From CAG-791 sp045546175 (GTDB taxonomy: Bacteria; Bacillota; Clostridia; Lachnospirales; Lachnospiraceae): 64,000 nucleotides of DNA. The notes under the pieces are model-generated. The model worked only from the letters and a program-made list of their open reading frames with translations, was not told the DNA's origin and searched no databases. Location of the stretch: NCBI GenBank assembly GCA_045546175.1, contig JAZQCI010000045.1, positions 1 through 64,000 of the forward strand, given 5' to 3'. The position numbers and the translations under genes were made by a program. Shown piece by piece: positions 57,045 through 64,000 of the stretch (position 1 is the first letter of the stretch; each line of letters opens with the position of its first letter).

Positions 57045-58874
57045 TCAGACAGGCTCGGTCTGTAATATCAGCCACTGCTGCTCCTCGGGATCCATAAGCG
57101 GCATGAGCTCCGTGCGCACTCTCTCGTGGTACTCGTTGAGAAGCTTTCTCGTATCGGGCGTAAGGTAAGCGGGGTCGATCAGGTTCCTGTCAAAAGGCAC
57201 CAGCGTGAGCGGCTCGAACGCAAGGAAGCGCCCCCACTCATTTGTCGTGTGATCGACCACTTCCAGGATTGTCTCGATCCGGATCCCGTACTTTCCTTCG
57301 AGGTAAACGCCGGGCTCGTCCGAGACGATCATGCCGGGCTCGAAAGGCGTATCCTGCCTGCCCGGGAAAACTCTCCAGCGGATTGACGGCGGGGTCTCGT
57401 GGACGTTCAAAAAGTACCCGATCCCGTGCCCCGTGCCGCATTTATAATCCAGTCCTTCTCTCCACATCGGCTCTCTTGCCAGGATGTCAAGGTTCGCGCC
57501 GGTGCATCCGTCAAGGAAGACGGCTCCCATGAGCTGCAGATTGGATACAGCGGTCAGTGTGTAGTGCTTCTTCATCTCCTCGGTGACAGGTCCCAGCGCG
57601 ATGGTCCGCGTGACGTCCGTCGTACCGGTCAGATACTGTCCTCCGGAATCCACCAGGAGCATTCCCTCCGGCGCAAGCTGTGCGTCGGAGACGCCGGGGA
57701 CCGCTTCGTAGTGCATCATGGCCGCGTTGGGGCCGTAAGCGGAGATCGTGGGAAAAGAGAGATCCATATAGTCGTCGATCTGCGCCCGCAGATTGTCGAG
57801 ATACGCCGCGGCTCCGGACTCCGTCACAGGCTCTGCGCCCGGCTTTCCGACCGTCTCCGTGACCCACATGATGAACCTGCACAGCGCTGCGCTGTCGCGC
57901 TTATAGCAGGCGCGGATATTCGCCATCTCCACGGCGTTCTTGACACTTTTGAACCCAACCAGCGGGCTCGGCGCCCCGATCATCTCATAGCCGGCTTTGC
58001 TGCTCTCAAGGCCTTTTCTCGCCGCGAGGTAGACGCTGTAGCTCACGCAGTCCGGGTCGCACAGAAGATCGCCTCTGTGGTCGTAGACCGCGAGAAACTC
58101 TTCCAGGTCATCGTAAGGAAGGATGGAAATCCTGTGCAGAGCCGCGTAAGACCTCAGTTCCTCCGTCACTTCCCCGTCCTGAATAAACAGATAGACATTC
58201 CTGTCGTCCACAAGTATATGGGTGAGTGCGACAGGGTTGCAGGTGACGTCCGCTCCGCGCATATTGAGGAGCCACATGATATTGTCCAGCTTGCTGTCGA
58301 TATAGGTGTCCGCTCCCGCTTCCTGCACGGCGCTGCGCAGGCGTCCGAGCTTGTCCTCGATGTCCTCCCCGGTGTAATCGTCCTCAAGGAGCAGCACCGG
58401 ATGGCAGGGGAGCGCCGGTCTGTCGCTCCAGATCCCGTCCGCAAGGTCACGGCCGATCTTCAAAGAGCCTTTTTTGCTCTTCATGAGCTTCTCGTAGCCC
58501 CGGCCTTCCTTGCTGGGGACACAGCGCCCGTCAAATCCCAGTACCGATCCCTCCTCCATATTTTGGCGCAGGTACTCGGTGATCGTAGGAACGCCCGGTT
58601 CTCCCATTTTCATGAGCGTCACGCCGGAGCCTTCCAGTTCCGCCGCCGCCTGGATAAAATATCGTCCGTCCGTCCACAGGCACGCTTCCTGCGCGCGTAC
58701 GATCAGCGTCCCCGCCGATCCCGTGAAGCCGCTGAAAAACTCTCTTGTGTGAAAATAGTCTGCCGCATATTCCGAATTGTGGAAATCCGCAGTGGGGATC
58801 ATATAAGCGTCGATCCCCTCTCTCTTCATTGCTGCCCGCAGCAGTTCGATTCTGTCTCTGTGTATACTGCCCAT
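57045..58874 (-). CDS. pepP: Xaa-Pro aminopeptidase, long three-domain form
   Basis: A 609-residue M24B peptidase. Two creatinase-type N-terminal domains (about residues 1-310) precede the pita-bread catalytic domain. Metal ligands lie in LLVDSGGQYLTGTTDVTRT (two Asp), GTGHGIGYFLNVHE (His), SDEPGVY (Glu) and RIETILEV (Glu). It cleaves the N-terminal residue before proline. The length matches the long APP1-like form. It follows thrC by 32 bases with an AGGAGG site. Confidence 0.95.
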   Translation of the reverse strand: MGSIHRDRIELLRAAMKREGIDAYMIPTADFHNSEYAADYFHTREFFSGFTGSAGTLIVRAQEACLWTDGRYFIQAAAELEGSGVTLMKMGEPGVPTITEYLRQNMEEGSVLGFDGRCVPSKEGRGYEKLMKSKKGSLKIGRDLADGIWSDRPALPCHPVLLLEDDYTGEDIEDKLGRLRSAVQEAGADTYIDSKLDNIMWLLNMRGADVTCNPVALTHILVDDRNVYLFIQDGEVTEELRSYAALHRISILPYDDLEEFLAVYDHRGDLLCDPDCVSYSVYLAARKGLESSKAGYEMIGAPSPLVGFKSVKNAVEMANIRACYKRDSAALCRFIMWVTETVGKPGAEPVTESGAAAYLDNLRAQIDDYMDLSFPTISAYGPNAAMMHYEAVPGVSDAQLAPEGMLLVDSGGQYLTGTTDVTRTIALGPVTEEMKKHYTLTAVSNLQLMGAVFLDGCTGANLDILAREPMWREGLDYKCGTGHGIGYFLNVHETPPSIRWRVFPGRQDTPFEPGMIVSDEPGVYLEGKYGIRIETILEVVDHTTNEWGRFLAFEPLTLVPFDRNLIDPAYLTPDTRKLLNEYHERVRTELMPLMDPEEQQWLILQTEPV

Positions 58875-58906
58875 TACTGCCTCCTGACAGATTGTTGTTT
58901 ATTTGT

Positions 58907-60403
58907 TCAAGCCTTATCTGTAAGCCCCAGGAACCTGCGGACTTCTTCCTTCATCTGCGTTCTGTCGCAGACGATATCGTGAAGGATCGGCGCGTCCTTG
59001 AGCTCGCTCACCGCCTTGGGAACGGGCACACCTGCCACCTCGCTGAGCTTGTCCGCCAGCTCCAGATCCGGGAGCGATGTATCTTTGCCCAGCGCCGCCA
59101 TGACGCTTCCCTCAAACTTGAAGGGGCTCGCCGTGGAGTCGATGACAGCGGGCGTCGCGTCCGAAGTTTCACTCAGATATCTTCTGTAGACGCTGCTTGC
59201 TACCGCCGTATGGGGGTCGATCACATATCCGTCGCCCGTGTAAACCGTGCGGATCTCCCGGGCTGTCTGCTCCTCGTCCGCATAGCCGCTCACAAAGTCG
59301 CTCAGCTGCTGCATCATCTGCTCAGTGACTGTGTATGTTCCCTTTTCCTTCAGGTCCTTCATAAACGCCGCGCAAGCCTTCGGATCATCTCCGCTGATGT
59401 GATAGATCAGTCTCTCGAGGTTGCTCGAGATCAGAATATCCATGGACGGAGAACTCGTCAGGACAAACTCGCGGTTTCTGTTATACTCGCCGGTCGTAAA
59501 GAAATCGAACAGCACCTTGTTGGAATTGGAGGCGCAGATCAGCTTGCCGATCGGAAGCCCCATTCTCTTGGCGTAATACGCCGCAAGGATATTGCCGAAA
59601 TTACCGGTGGGAACGACGAAGTTCACCAGATCTCCTTCGCGAATCACGCCGTCCTTAAGAAGTCTTGTATAGGCATAGACATAGTAGACAATCTGAGGCG
59701 TCAGGCGTCCGATATTGATGGAATTGGCCGACGAGAACTGCATGCCGTTCTGAGCCATCTCCTCCACCAGAGCCTTGTCCGTAAAGAGGTTCTTGACACT
59801 GGTCTGGGCGTCGTCGAAGTTTCCGTTAATGCCGATGACCCTTGTGTTGGCGCCTTTTGTCGTCACCATCTGTCTCTCCTGGATCGAGGACACGCCGTGC
59901 TTGGGATAAAAGACCATAATCTTTGTTCCCTCGACGCCCGCAAATCCTGCCAGAGCAGCTTTTCCGGTGTCGCCGCTGGTCGCTGTCAGGATCACGATCT
60001 CTCTGCCCGACCCGTTCTTGGCCGCTGCCGTCGTCATCAGATGGGGCAAAATAGAGAGCGCCATATCTTTAAAGGCGATCGTAGGTCCGTGGAAAAGCTC
60101 GAGGTACCAGGCGCTGCCTGATTTTCTCAAGGGGGCGATCTCCTCCGTGTCGAATTTGCTGTCATAAGCGCTGTCAATGCACTTTTTCAGTTTCTCCTCC
60201 GTGTAATCCGTGAGGAGCAGGCGCATTACTTCGTACGCCACGCCGCGGTAATCCATCTGTGCGAGCTGCGCCGGCGTCTTCTCCAGTTTGGGAACGGAAG
60301 TGGGCACGTAAAGGCCTCCGTCTTCCGGAAATCCTCTCAGGATCGCCTGTGAAGCTGTGATCGGGGTACTATCTGAACGGGTGCTTCTGTATAATATCTC
60401 CAT
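58907..60403 (-). CDS. thrC: Threonine synthase
   Basis: A 498-residue, long-form threonine synthase that converts O-phosphohomoserine to threonine with PLP. The PLP lysine is in AFKDMALS, and the N-terminal MEILYRSTRSD and VPTGNFGNILAAYYAKRMG phosphate-binding region are typical. thrA/thrB homologs are not in the window. An AAAGGAGC site precedes the ATG. Its 5' leader of about 130 bases contains a copy of repeat family A. Confidence 0.97.
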   Translation of the reverse strand: MEILYRSTRSDSTPITASQAILRGFPEDGGLYVPTSVPKLEKTPAQLAQMDYRGVAYEVMRLLLTDYTEEKLKKCIDSAYDSKFDTEEIAPLRKSGSAWYLELFHGPTIAFKDMALSILPHLMTTAAAKNGSGREIVILTATSGDTGKAALAGFAGVEGTKIMVFYPKHGVSSIQERQMVTTKGANTRVIGINGNFDDAQTSVKNLFTDKALVEEMAQNGMQFSSANSINIGRLTPQIVYYVYAYTRLLKDGVIREGDLVNFVVPTGNFGNILAAYYAKRMGLPIGKLICASNSNKVLFDFFTTGEYNRNREFVLTSSPSMDILISSNLERLIYHISGDDPKACAAFMKDLKEKGTYTVTEQMMQQLSDFVSGYADEEQTAREIRTVYTGDGYVIDPHTAVASSVYRRYLSETSDATPAVIDSTASPFKFEGSVMAALGKDTSLPDLELADKLSEVAGVPVPKAVSELKDAPILHDIVCDRTQMKEEVRRFLGLTDKA

Positions 60404-60425
60404 CAGATTGCTCCTTTCTTATTTC

Positions 60426-60504
60426 ATGGCTCGCAGAGCGAGCCACGCGCCGCGTGCGGGCTGCCTTTTGGGCAGCTCCTTCCTCTCCGCACGCGTGTGC
60501 ATCA
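60426..60504. repeat. Hairpin repeat family A, copy 3 in the thrC leader
   Basis: 79 bases matching the units at 12562-12725, with the same GGCTCGC/GCGAGCC and CGCGTGCGG/CCGCACGCG palindromes. The inner hairpin is GCTGCCT/TGGGCAGC-like: one T-A pair of the other copies is C-G here and one C-G is T-G. It lies between the thrC promoter and start codon. The start of a further partial unit (AAGGCTCGCG) follows. Confidence 0.8.
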
Positions 60505-60539
60505 TAAGGCTCGCGTCTTTGCTGTGACCTATGGGTGTT

Positions 60540-60568
60540 AGTGTATCACAAACGTTTGGTAATGGCAA
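60540..60568 (-). promoter_or_regulatory. Promoter of thrC-pepP
   Basis: TTGCCA (60563-60568), 17 bases, TACACT (60540-60545) on the minus strand, about 137 bases before the thrC start codon. No T-box or riboswitch was recognised in the leader. Confidence 0.6.
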
Positions 60569-60647
60569 AATGGAATGCGAAATGGTAGTATATACATGTA
60601 TTTGATCAAGAGAAGCTTCCGTAACGCCGATTCGGCAAGAGGTCATC

Positions 60648-61751
60648 ATGCGTATCATAAGTAAAACCATCGACATAAGCGTTCAGGATCAGCTCCTGCA
60701 GGCTTCCGCTCCTTTATCCGATTTCCTTGTGCTGGACATTGAAACCACCGGCCTGAGCGCCGAGAAAAACGCGGTCTACCTGATCGGCTGCGCCTATTAC
60801 CAGACAGACGGCTGGAACCTGATCCAGTGGATGGACAACACAGGAAACGAGGAAAAAGAAGTCCTCTCCTCTTTTCTTCTGTTTGCGTCCGGCTATAAGA
60901 TCCTGCTCCACTACAACGGCGACCGGTTCGACATTCCTTTTCTCAGAAAGAGAATCGAATTTCACGGTCTTTCCGACGAGTCGATTCCGGCCGGTACGCT
61001 CGATCTCTACAAGGTCATCACGCCCTTTAAGCGGATCCTTGGCCTTCCCGACTACAAACAGCAGACCATGGAAGCTCTTCTGGGAACCAGGCGCGTCGAA
61101 CAGGAAAGCGGCGCCGACCTGATCAAGGTCTACAGGAAGTTTATCGCCGATCCCGAGGCGAACCTTCTCGCGCAGCTCCTCATGCACAATGAAGCCGACG
61201 TGACGGGGCTTCTCAGCCTCCTCCCGCTTCTTATTTACATCGATCTCGACACCGACCGCTTCCGGGTCCGGAAAGCCCAGGCCAATTATTTCACCGACTA
61301 TGACGGCTCCCGCAAGGAAGAACTGTTCGTCTTCTTTAAACTTCAGCGGCCGCTGCCGGCGCCCGTATACGCCTCCGCCGACCACTGCTATGTCAAAATA
61401 GAGGGGGACGCCGGCGTACTCAAAGTCCCGCTCTATACGGAAGTCATGAAATACTTCTACGCAAACTACAAGGATTACTATTTTCTCCCCGAAGAAGATA
61501 TGGCTGTCCACAAATATCTCGCGTCCTACGTGGAAAAGAGCCGCCGGATCCAGGCGAAACCGGAGACCTGCTACACCAGGAAGGCCGGTTCGTTCCTTCC
61601 CCAGTGGGATCTTTACAGGACTCCCTTTTTTAAGCGCTCTTACGCTGACGCGGAACTCTTCTTTGAGTTTTCGGACGACTGTAAGAAGGACCGGGAATTT
61701 CTGTCCGGGTATGCGGCCTATGTATTTTCGCATATCAAAAACAGCAAATGA
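60648..61751 (+). CDS. YprB-like RNase H-fold exonuclease (ribonuclease H-like domain)
   Basis: A 367-residue protein. The N-terminal half (about residues 20-190) is a DEDD-type exonuclease domain: FLVLDIETTG, ILLHYNGDRFDIPFL and a later NEADVTGLLSL aspartate. The C-terminal half is not recognised. Members of this group (YprB, RNase_H_2) are predicted 3'-5' exonucleases; the target is unknown. It stands alone on the plus strand, with AAGAGGTC before the ATG and a terminator after it. Confidence 0.85.
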   Translation: MRIISKTIDISVQDQLLQASAPLSDFLVLDIETTGLSAEKNAVYLIGCAYYQTDGWNLIQWMDNTGNEEKEVLSSFLLFASGYKILLHYNGDRFDIPFLRKRIEFHGLSDESIPAGTLDLYKVITPFKRILGLPDYKQQTMEALLGTRRVEQESGADLIKVYRKFIADPEANLLAQLLMHNEADVTGLLSLLPLLIYIDLDTDRFRVRKAQANYFTDYDGSRKEELFVFFKLQRPLPAPVYASADHCYVKIEGDAGVLKVPLYTEVMKYFYANYKDYYFLPEEDMAVHKYLASYVEKSRRIQAKPETCYTRKAGSFLPQWDLYRTPFFKRSYADAELFFEFSDDCKKDREFLSGYAAYVFSHIKNSK

Positions 61752-61754
61752 AGA

Positions 61755-61790
61755 AGAGGTTGTCACATTTGTGACAACCTCTATCTTTTT
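61755..61790. terminator. Terminator between yprB-like gene and rpsA
   Basis: AGAGGTTGTCAC and GTGACAACCTCT form a perfect 12-bp stem with a 4-base loop. ATCTTTTT follows on the plus strand; the minus-strand T-tract is weaker. It can serve both convergent genes. Confidence 0.88.
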
Positions 61791-61828
61791 ATCTTTCTTT
61801 ATGAAGACGAGTCAGCGGCTATTGCCGA

Positions 61829-62989
61829 TTACTCTTCCTCTCCCTCGGGATGCTCGGCGATGTAAGCGTCTACATCAACAGAAGCTACATCAACATCTTC
61901 GCGAGCGCGCTCTGCTGCGCGTTTCGCTCTCTCTTCCTCGATCAGAAGCTGCTTGACGCTGAGGCTGATCTTGTTGTTGGCTTCGTTGAAGTCAACGATC
62001 TTAGCTGTAACTTCCTGGCCGATCTTCAGAACGTCGGAAGGCTTCTCGATGTGCTCTCTGGCGATCTGGGAAACATGAAGCAGTGCATCGATACCGGGCT
62101 CAAGCTCTACGAATGCGCCGAAATCGGTCATTCTTGCGACTGTACCGGTAACCTTTGTGCCGACAGCATACTTCTCAGCTGCACCTGCCCAGGGATTCTC
62201 CTCAGGGAACTTCAGGGACAGAGCGATCTTGGTGCCCTGGATGTCCTTAACCAGAACGCGAAGCTTCTGGCCGACCTTGAAGACCTTCTTGGGATTCTCA
62301 ACGCGGCCCCAGCTCATCTCGGAGATGTGAAGCAGTCCGTCTGCTCCGCCCAGATCTACGAATGCGCCGAAGTCGGTGATATTCTTAACAGTACCCTCAA
62401 CGATATCACCGGGCTGGATGGTAGCGAAGAGCTTCTCCTGCATCTCTTTGCGCTTTGCAACAAGGAGAACCTTGCGGTTGCCGATGTATCTGCGTCTGTT
62501 GGGGTTATATTCGGTGATCATGAACTCGATCTCCTGTCCGAGATACTTGTTCAGATCCTTCTCATAGGTATCGGATACCAGGCTTGCAGGGATGAATACT
62601 CTTACTTCATCAACTACTACACTGAGTCCGCCGGAAAGGACCTGTGTCACCTTTGCTTTGAGAACTTCCTTGTTGTTGTAAGCTTCTTCGATGCGCTTGT
62701 TGCCGCGGTCAGCTGCCAGTCTCTTGTAGGAAAGAAGGACCTGGCCGTCGCCGTCATTGACCTTGATGACCTTGACTTCAAGCTTGTCACCAACATGAAG
62801 CACTTCTGTGAGATCCACAGATGAATCATTCGTGTACTCGTTACGTGTAAGAACGCCGTCGGACTTGTAGCCGATGTTTAAAATGGCTTCGCCCGGCTTT
62901 ACGTCGATGACTGAACCTTCAACTGCCTCCCCCGTATGAATTGTCTTAAAAGACTCGTTAAGCATTTGTTCAAAAGTCTGCTCTGACAT
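61829..62989 (-). CDS. rpsA: 30S ribosomal protein S1 homolog (four S1 domains)
   Basis: A 386-residue protein with four S1/OB RNA-binding repeats, at about residues 15-85, 102-168, 188-260 and 275-345. The third and fourth are most typical (ITDFGAFVDLGGADGLLHIS, MTDFGAFVELEPGIDALLH in part). Firmicutes forms with four repeats (YpfD type) are shorter than the six-repeat S1 of E. coli. The GAGGAGG site lies inside the end of ispH, and the genes overlap by 20 bases. Confidence 0.93.
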   Translation of the reverse strand: MSEQTFEQMLNESFKTIHTGEAVEGSVIDVKPGEAILNIGYKSDGVLTRNEYTNDSSVDLTEVLHVGDKLEVKVIKVNDGDGQVLLSYKRLAADRGNKRIEEAYNNKEVLKAKVTQVLSGGLSVVVDEVRVFIPASLVSDTYEKDLNKYLGQEIEFMITEYNPNRRRYIGNRKVLLVAKRKEMQEKLFATIQPGDIVEGTVKNITDFGAFVDLGGADGLLHISEMSWGRVENPKKVFKVGQKLRVLVKDIQGTKIALSLKFPEENPWAGAAEKYAVGTKVTGTVARMTDFGAFVELEPGIDALLHVSQIAREHIEKPSDVLKIGQEVTAKIVDFNEANNKISLSVKQLLIEEERAKRAAERAREDVDVASVDVDAYIAEHPEGEEE

Positions 62990-63848
62990 GATTTTGAACC
63001 TCCTCTATGATATTCTTTGGGGTCGACGCCCCTGCGGTGATTCCTATGATCTGTTCATTTCCGGCAGGAGAAAGATTAAGGTCACGCCACGTTTGTATGA
63101 AATACGTGTTTGCACACTCCCGTCTGCAGATCTCGTAGAGCTTGGCTGAATTAGAACTGCTCCTGCCTCCGATGACGATCATGATGTCCGCCTTGGACGC
63201 AATTGCCTTCGCTTCGGCTTGCCGCTCATGCGTAGCATTGCAGATGGTATTCATACATCGTACATTGTATCCTTTTTCACTTAAAATAGCAATAATTTCT
63301 TCAAATTTGTTTGCGTTGAAAGTTGTCTGCGAAACAACACAGATTTTTTGATCTTTTTTATTGCAGGATGGGTCACTGTCAATGCTTTCCGTGAGCTCCC
63401 TGGCCTGCTGCGTATTCTCGATCACTGTGACGGGCGAAGAAGACCAGCCCATGATCCCCTTCACTTCCGGGTGATCCGGGTTTCCGATGATCACGATCCT
63501 GTACCCGGCCGCGCTGTTTTCTTCGACGATCCTGTGAATCCTCTTTACAAAAGGGCAGGTCGCGTCCACACACTTGGCGCCGGTCGCGCGCAGCTTTTCG
63601 TCTTCTTCCCTGGAGATCCCGTGGGAGCGGGTAATGATCGTCCCTCCCCGGATGTCCGCGAGCTCGTCGTCGGATGTGATCACCCGCACGCCTCTTCTCT
63701 CCAAATCCGCTACGACTTCCTCGTTGTGAATGATGGGGCCGTACGTATAGATCGGGCCGCACTTCTCCACTTCTTCATATACGGTTTCCACTGCGCGTTT
63801 TACGCCGAAGCAGAAACCCGCGCTCTTTGCAGTAATGATCTCAGCCAT
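62970..63848 (-). CDS. ispH: 4-hydroxy-3-methylbut-2-enyl diphosphate reductase
   Basis: A 292-residue IspH (LytB), the last enzyme of the MEP isoprenoid pathway. Three cysteines for the Fe-S cluster lie in AGFCFGVKRAV, DATCPFVKR and NTICNATHERQ. ATG at 63848 (MAEIITAKS) follows a GAGG site. It is 13 bases after cmk and overlaps rpsA by 20 bases. The cmk-ispH-rpsA order is conserved in Clostridia, where ispH and S1 are sometimes fused. Confidence 0.96.
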   Translation of the reverse strand: MAEIITAKSAGFCFGVKRAVETVYEEVEKCGPIYTYGPIIHNEEVVADLERRGVRVITSDDELADIRGGTIITRSHGISREEDEKLRATGAKCVDATCPFVKRIHRIVEENSAAGYRIVIIGNPDHPEVKGIMGWSSSPVTVIENTQQARELTESIDSDPSCNKKDQKICVVSQTTFNANKFEEIIAILSEKGYNVRCMNTICNATHERQAEAKAIASKADIMIVIGGRSSSNSAKLYEICRRECANTYFIQTWRDLNLSPAGNEQIIGITAGASTPKNIIEEVQNHVRADF

Positions 63849-63861
63849 ATTCGGTAATACC

Positions 63862-64000
63862 TCAGTTCCCACAGCCGATCTTCTCGTCGATGATCGACAG
63901 GATCCGTTCTACGACTTCATCGATTGTCAGATCCGACGTGTCGACCAGCACCGCGTCATCCGCCTGTTTCAAAGGAGAGATTGCCCGGTTCATATCGCGC
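63862..64000 (-). CDS. cmk: Cytidylate kinase, C-terminal end (5' part outside window)
   Basis: The last 45 codons of a gene entering from the right edge. The readable end is RDMNRAISPLKQADDAVLV, then DTSDLTIDEVVERIL and a TGA stop. That segment (PL-x-A-x-DA-x2-DTS ... EVV) is the C-terminal signature of cytidylate kinase, which phosphorylates CMP and dCMP. Position before ispH agrees. Only the tail is seen. Confidence 0.88.
   Translation of the reverse strand, partial: RDMNRAISPLKQADDAVLVDTSDLTIDEVVERILSIIDEKIGCGN

Overview
The window is a GC-rich stretch of a Firmicutes (Clostridia) chromosome, most like a Lachnospiraceae member. The grounds are the gene families and their order: a dgt-dnaG-rpoD-trmK-nif3 operon, a six-gene rnf operon, cmk-ispH-rpsA, ytfI-gerW, short-form HisG with HisZ, a fused HisIE, and strong AGGAGG-type ribosome sites. 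No species is named because nothing here fixes one. No rRNA, IS element, prophage or CRISPR array was seen. Nearly all genes lie on the minus strand.

Layout. 1-660: rplU and the start of prp, with a strong promoter and structured leader. 747-5989: histidine operon hisZ-hisG-hisD-hisB-hisIE behind one strong promoter and an 18-bp palindromic operator; hisA, hisF, hisH and hisC are not in the window. 6053-10111: recU, a RluA-type pseudouridine synthase, two poorly known proteins, coaD and rsmD. 10211-14663: a type IIA topoisomerase pair with an exact tandem repeat between the subunits. 14717-19930: degV, recG, fakA-like and Asp23-like genes, divergent from rpmB. 20661-26163: a mixed operon of LicD, a glycosyltransferase, YtfI/GerW, a TarI-type cytidylyltransferase and a nucleotide-sugar epimerase, divergent from rpsT. 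26855-29522: two COG0523/CobW P-loop proteins, one with a huge His/Asp tract and one fused to a DUF1980-like domain, followed by rnpB. 29594-36959: nucleoside kinase, nif3, trmK, rpoD, dnaG, dgt. 37150-37712: two Leu and two Val tRNAs. 37896-46123: pyridoxal kinase, ApbE, NusG-II protein and Gx transporter next to the rnf operon, which together form a membrane electron-transfer and flavinylation module. 46424-54087: an exopolysaccharide locus (DUF4422 transferase, Wzy, Wzx, Wzz) that also carries a secreted transglutaminase-like lipoprotein and a CotH-type kinase. 54163-64000: queA, an M18 aminopeptidase, a probable structured ncRNA, pepP, thrC, a YprB-like exonuclease, rpsA, ispH and the tail of cmk.

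Less expected features: three families of small dispersed hairpin repeats (12562-12725 and 60426-60504; 20494-20638 and 37396-37486; 37804-37893 and 46297-46450). One copy has arm mismatches that are all G-U pairs in plus-strand RNA, and another supplies the last codons of the cotH-like gene. There is also a roughly 245-nt orphan transcription unit at 56757-57003 with a long closing stem, a catalytically dead HisF-like domain fused to HisIE, and a candidate Rex site before rnfC. All coordinates and motifs were read by eye; no search or folding program was run.
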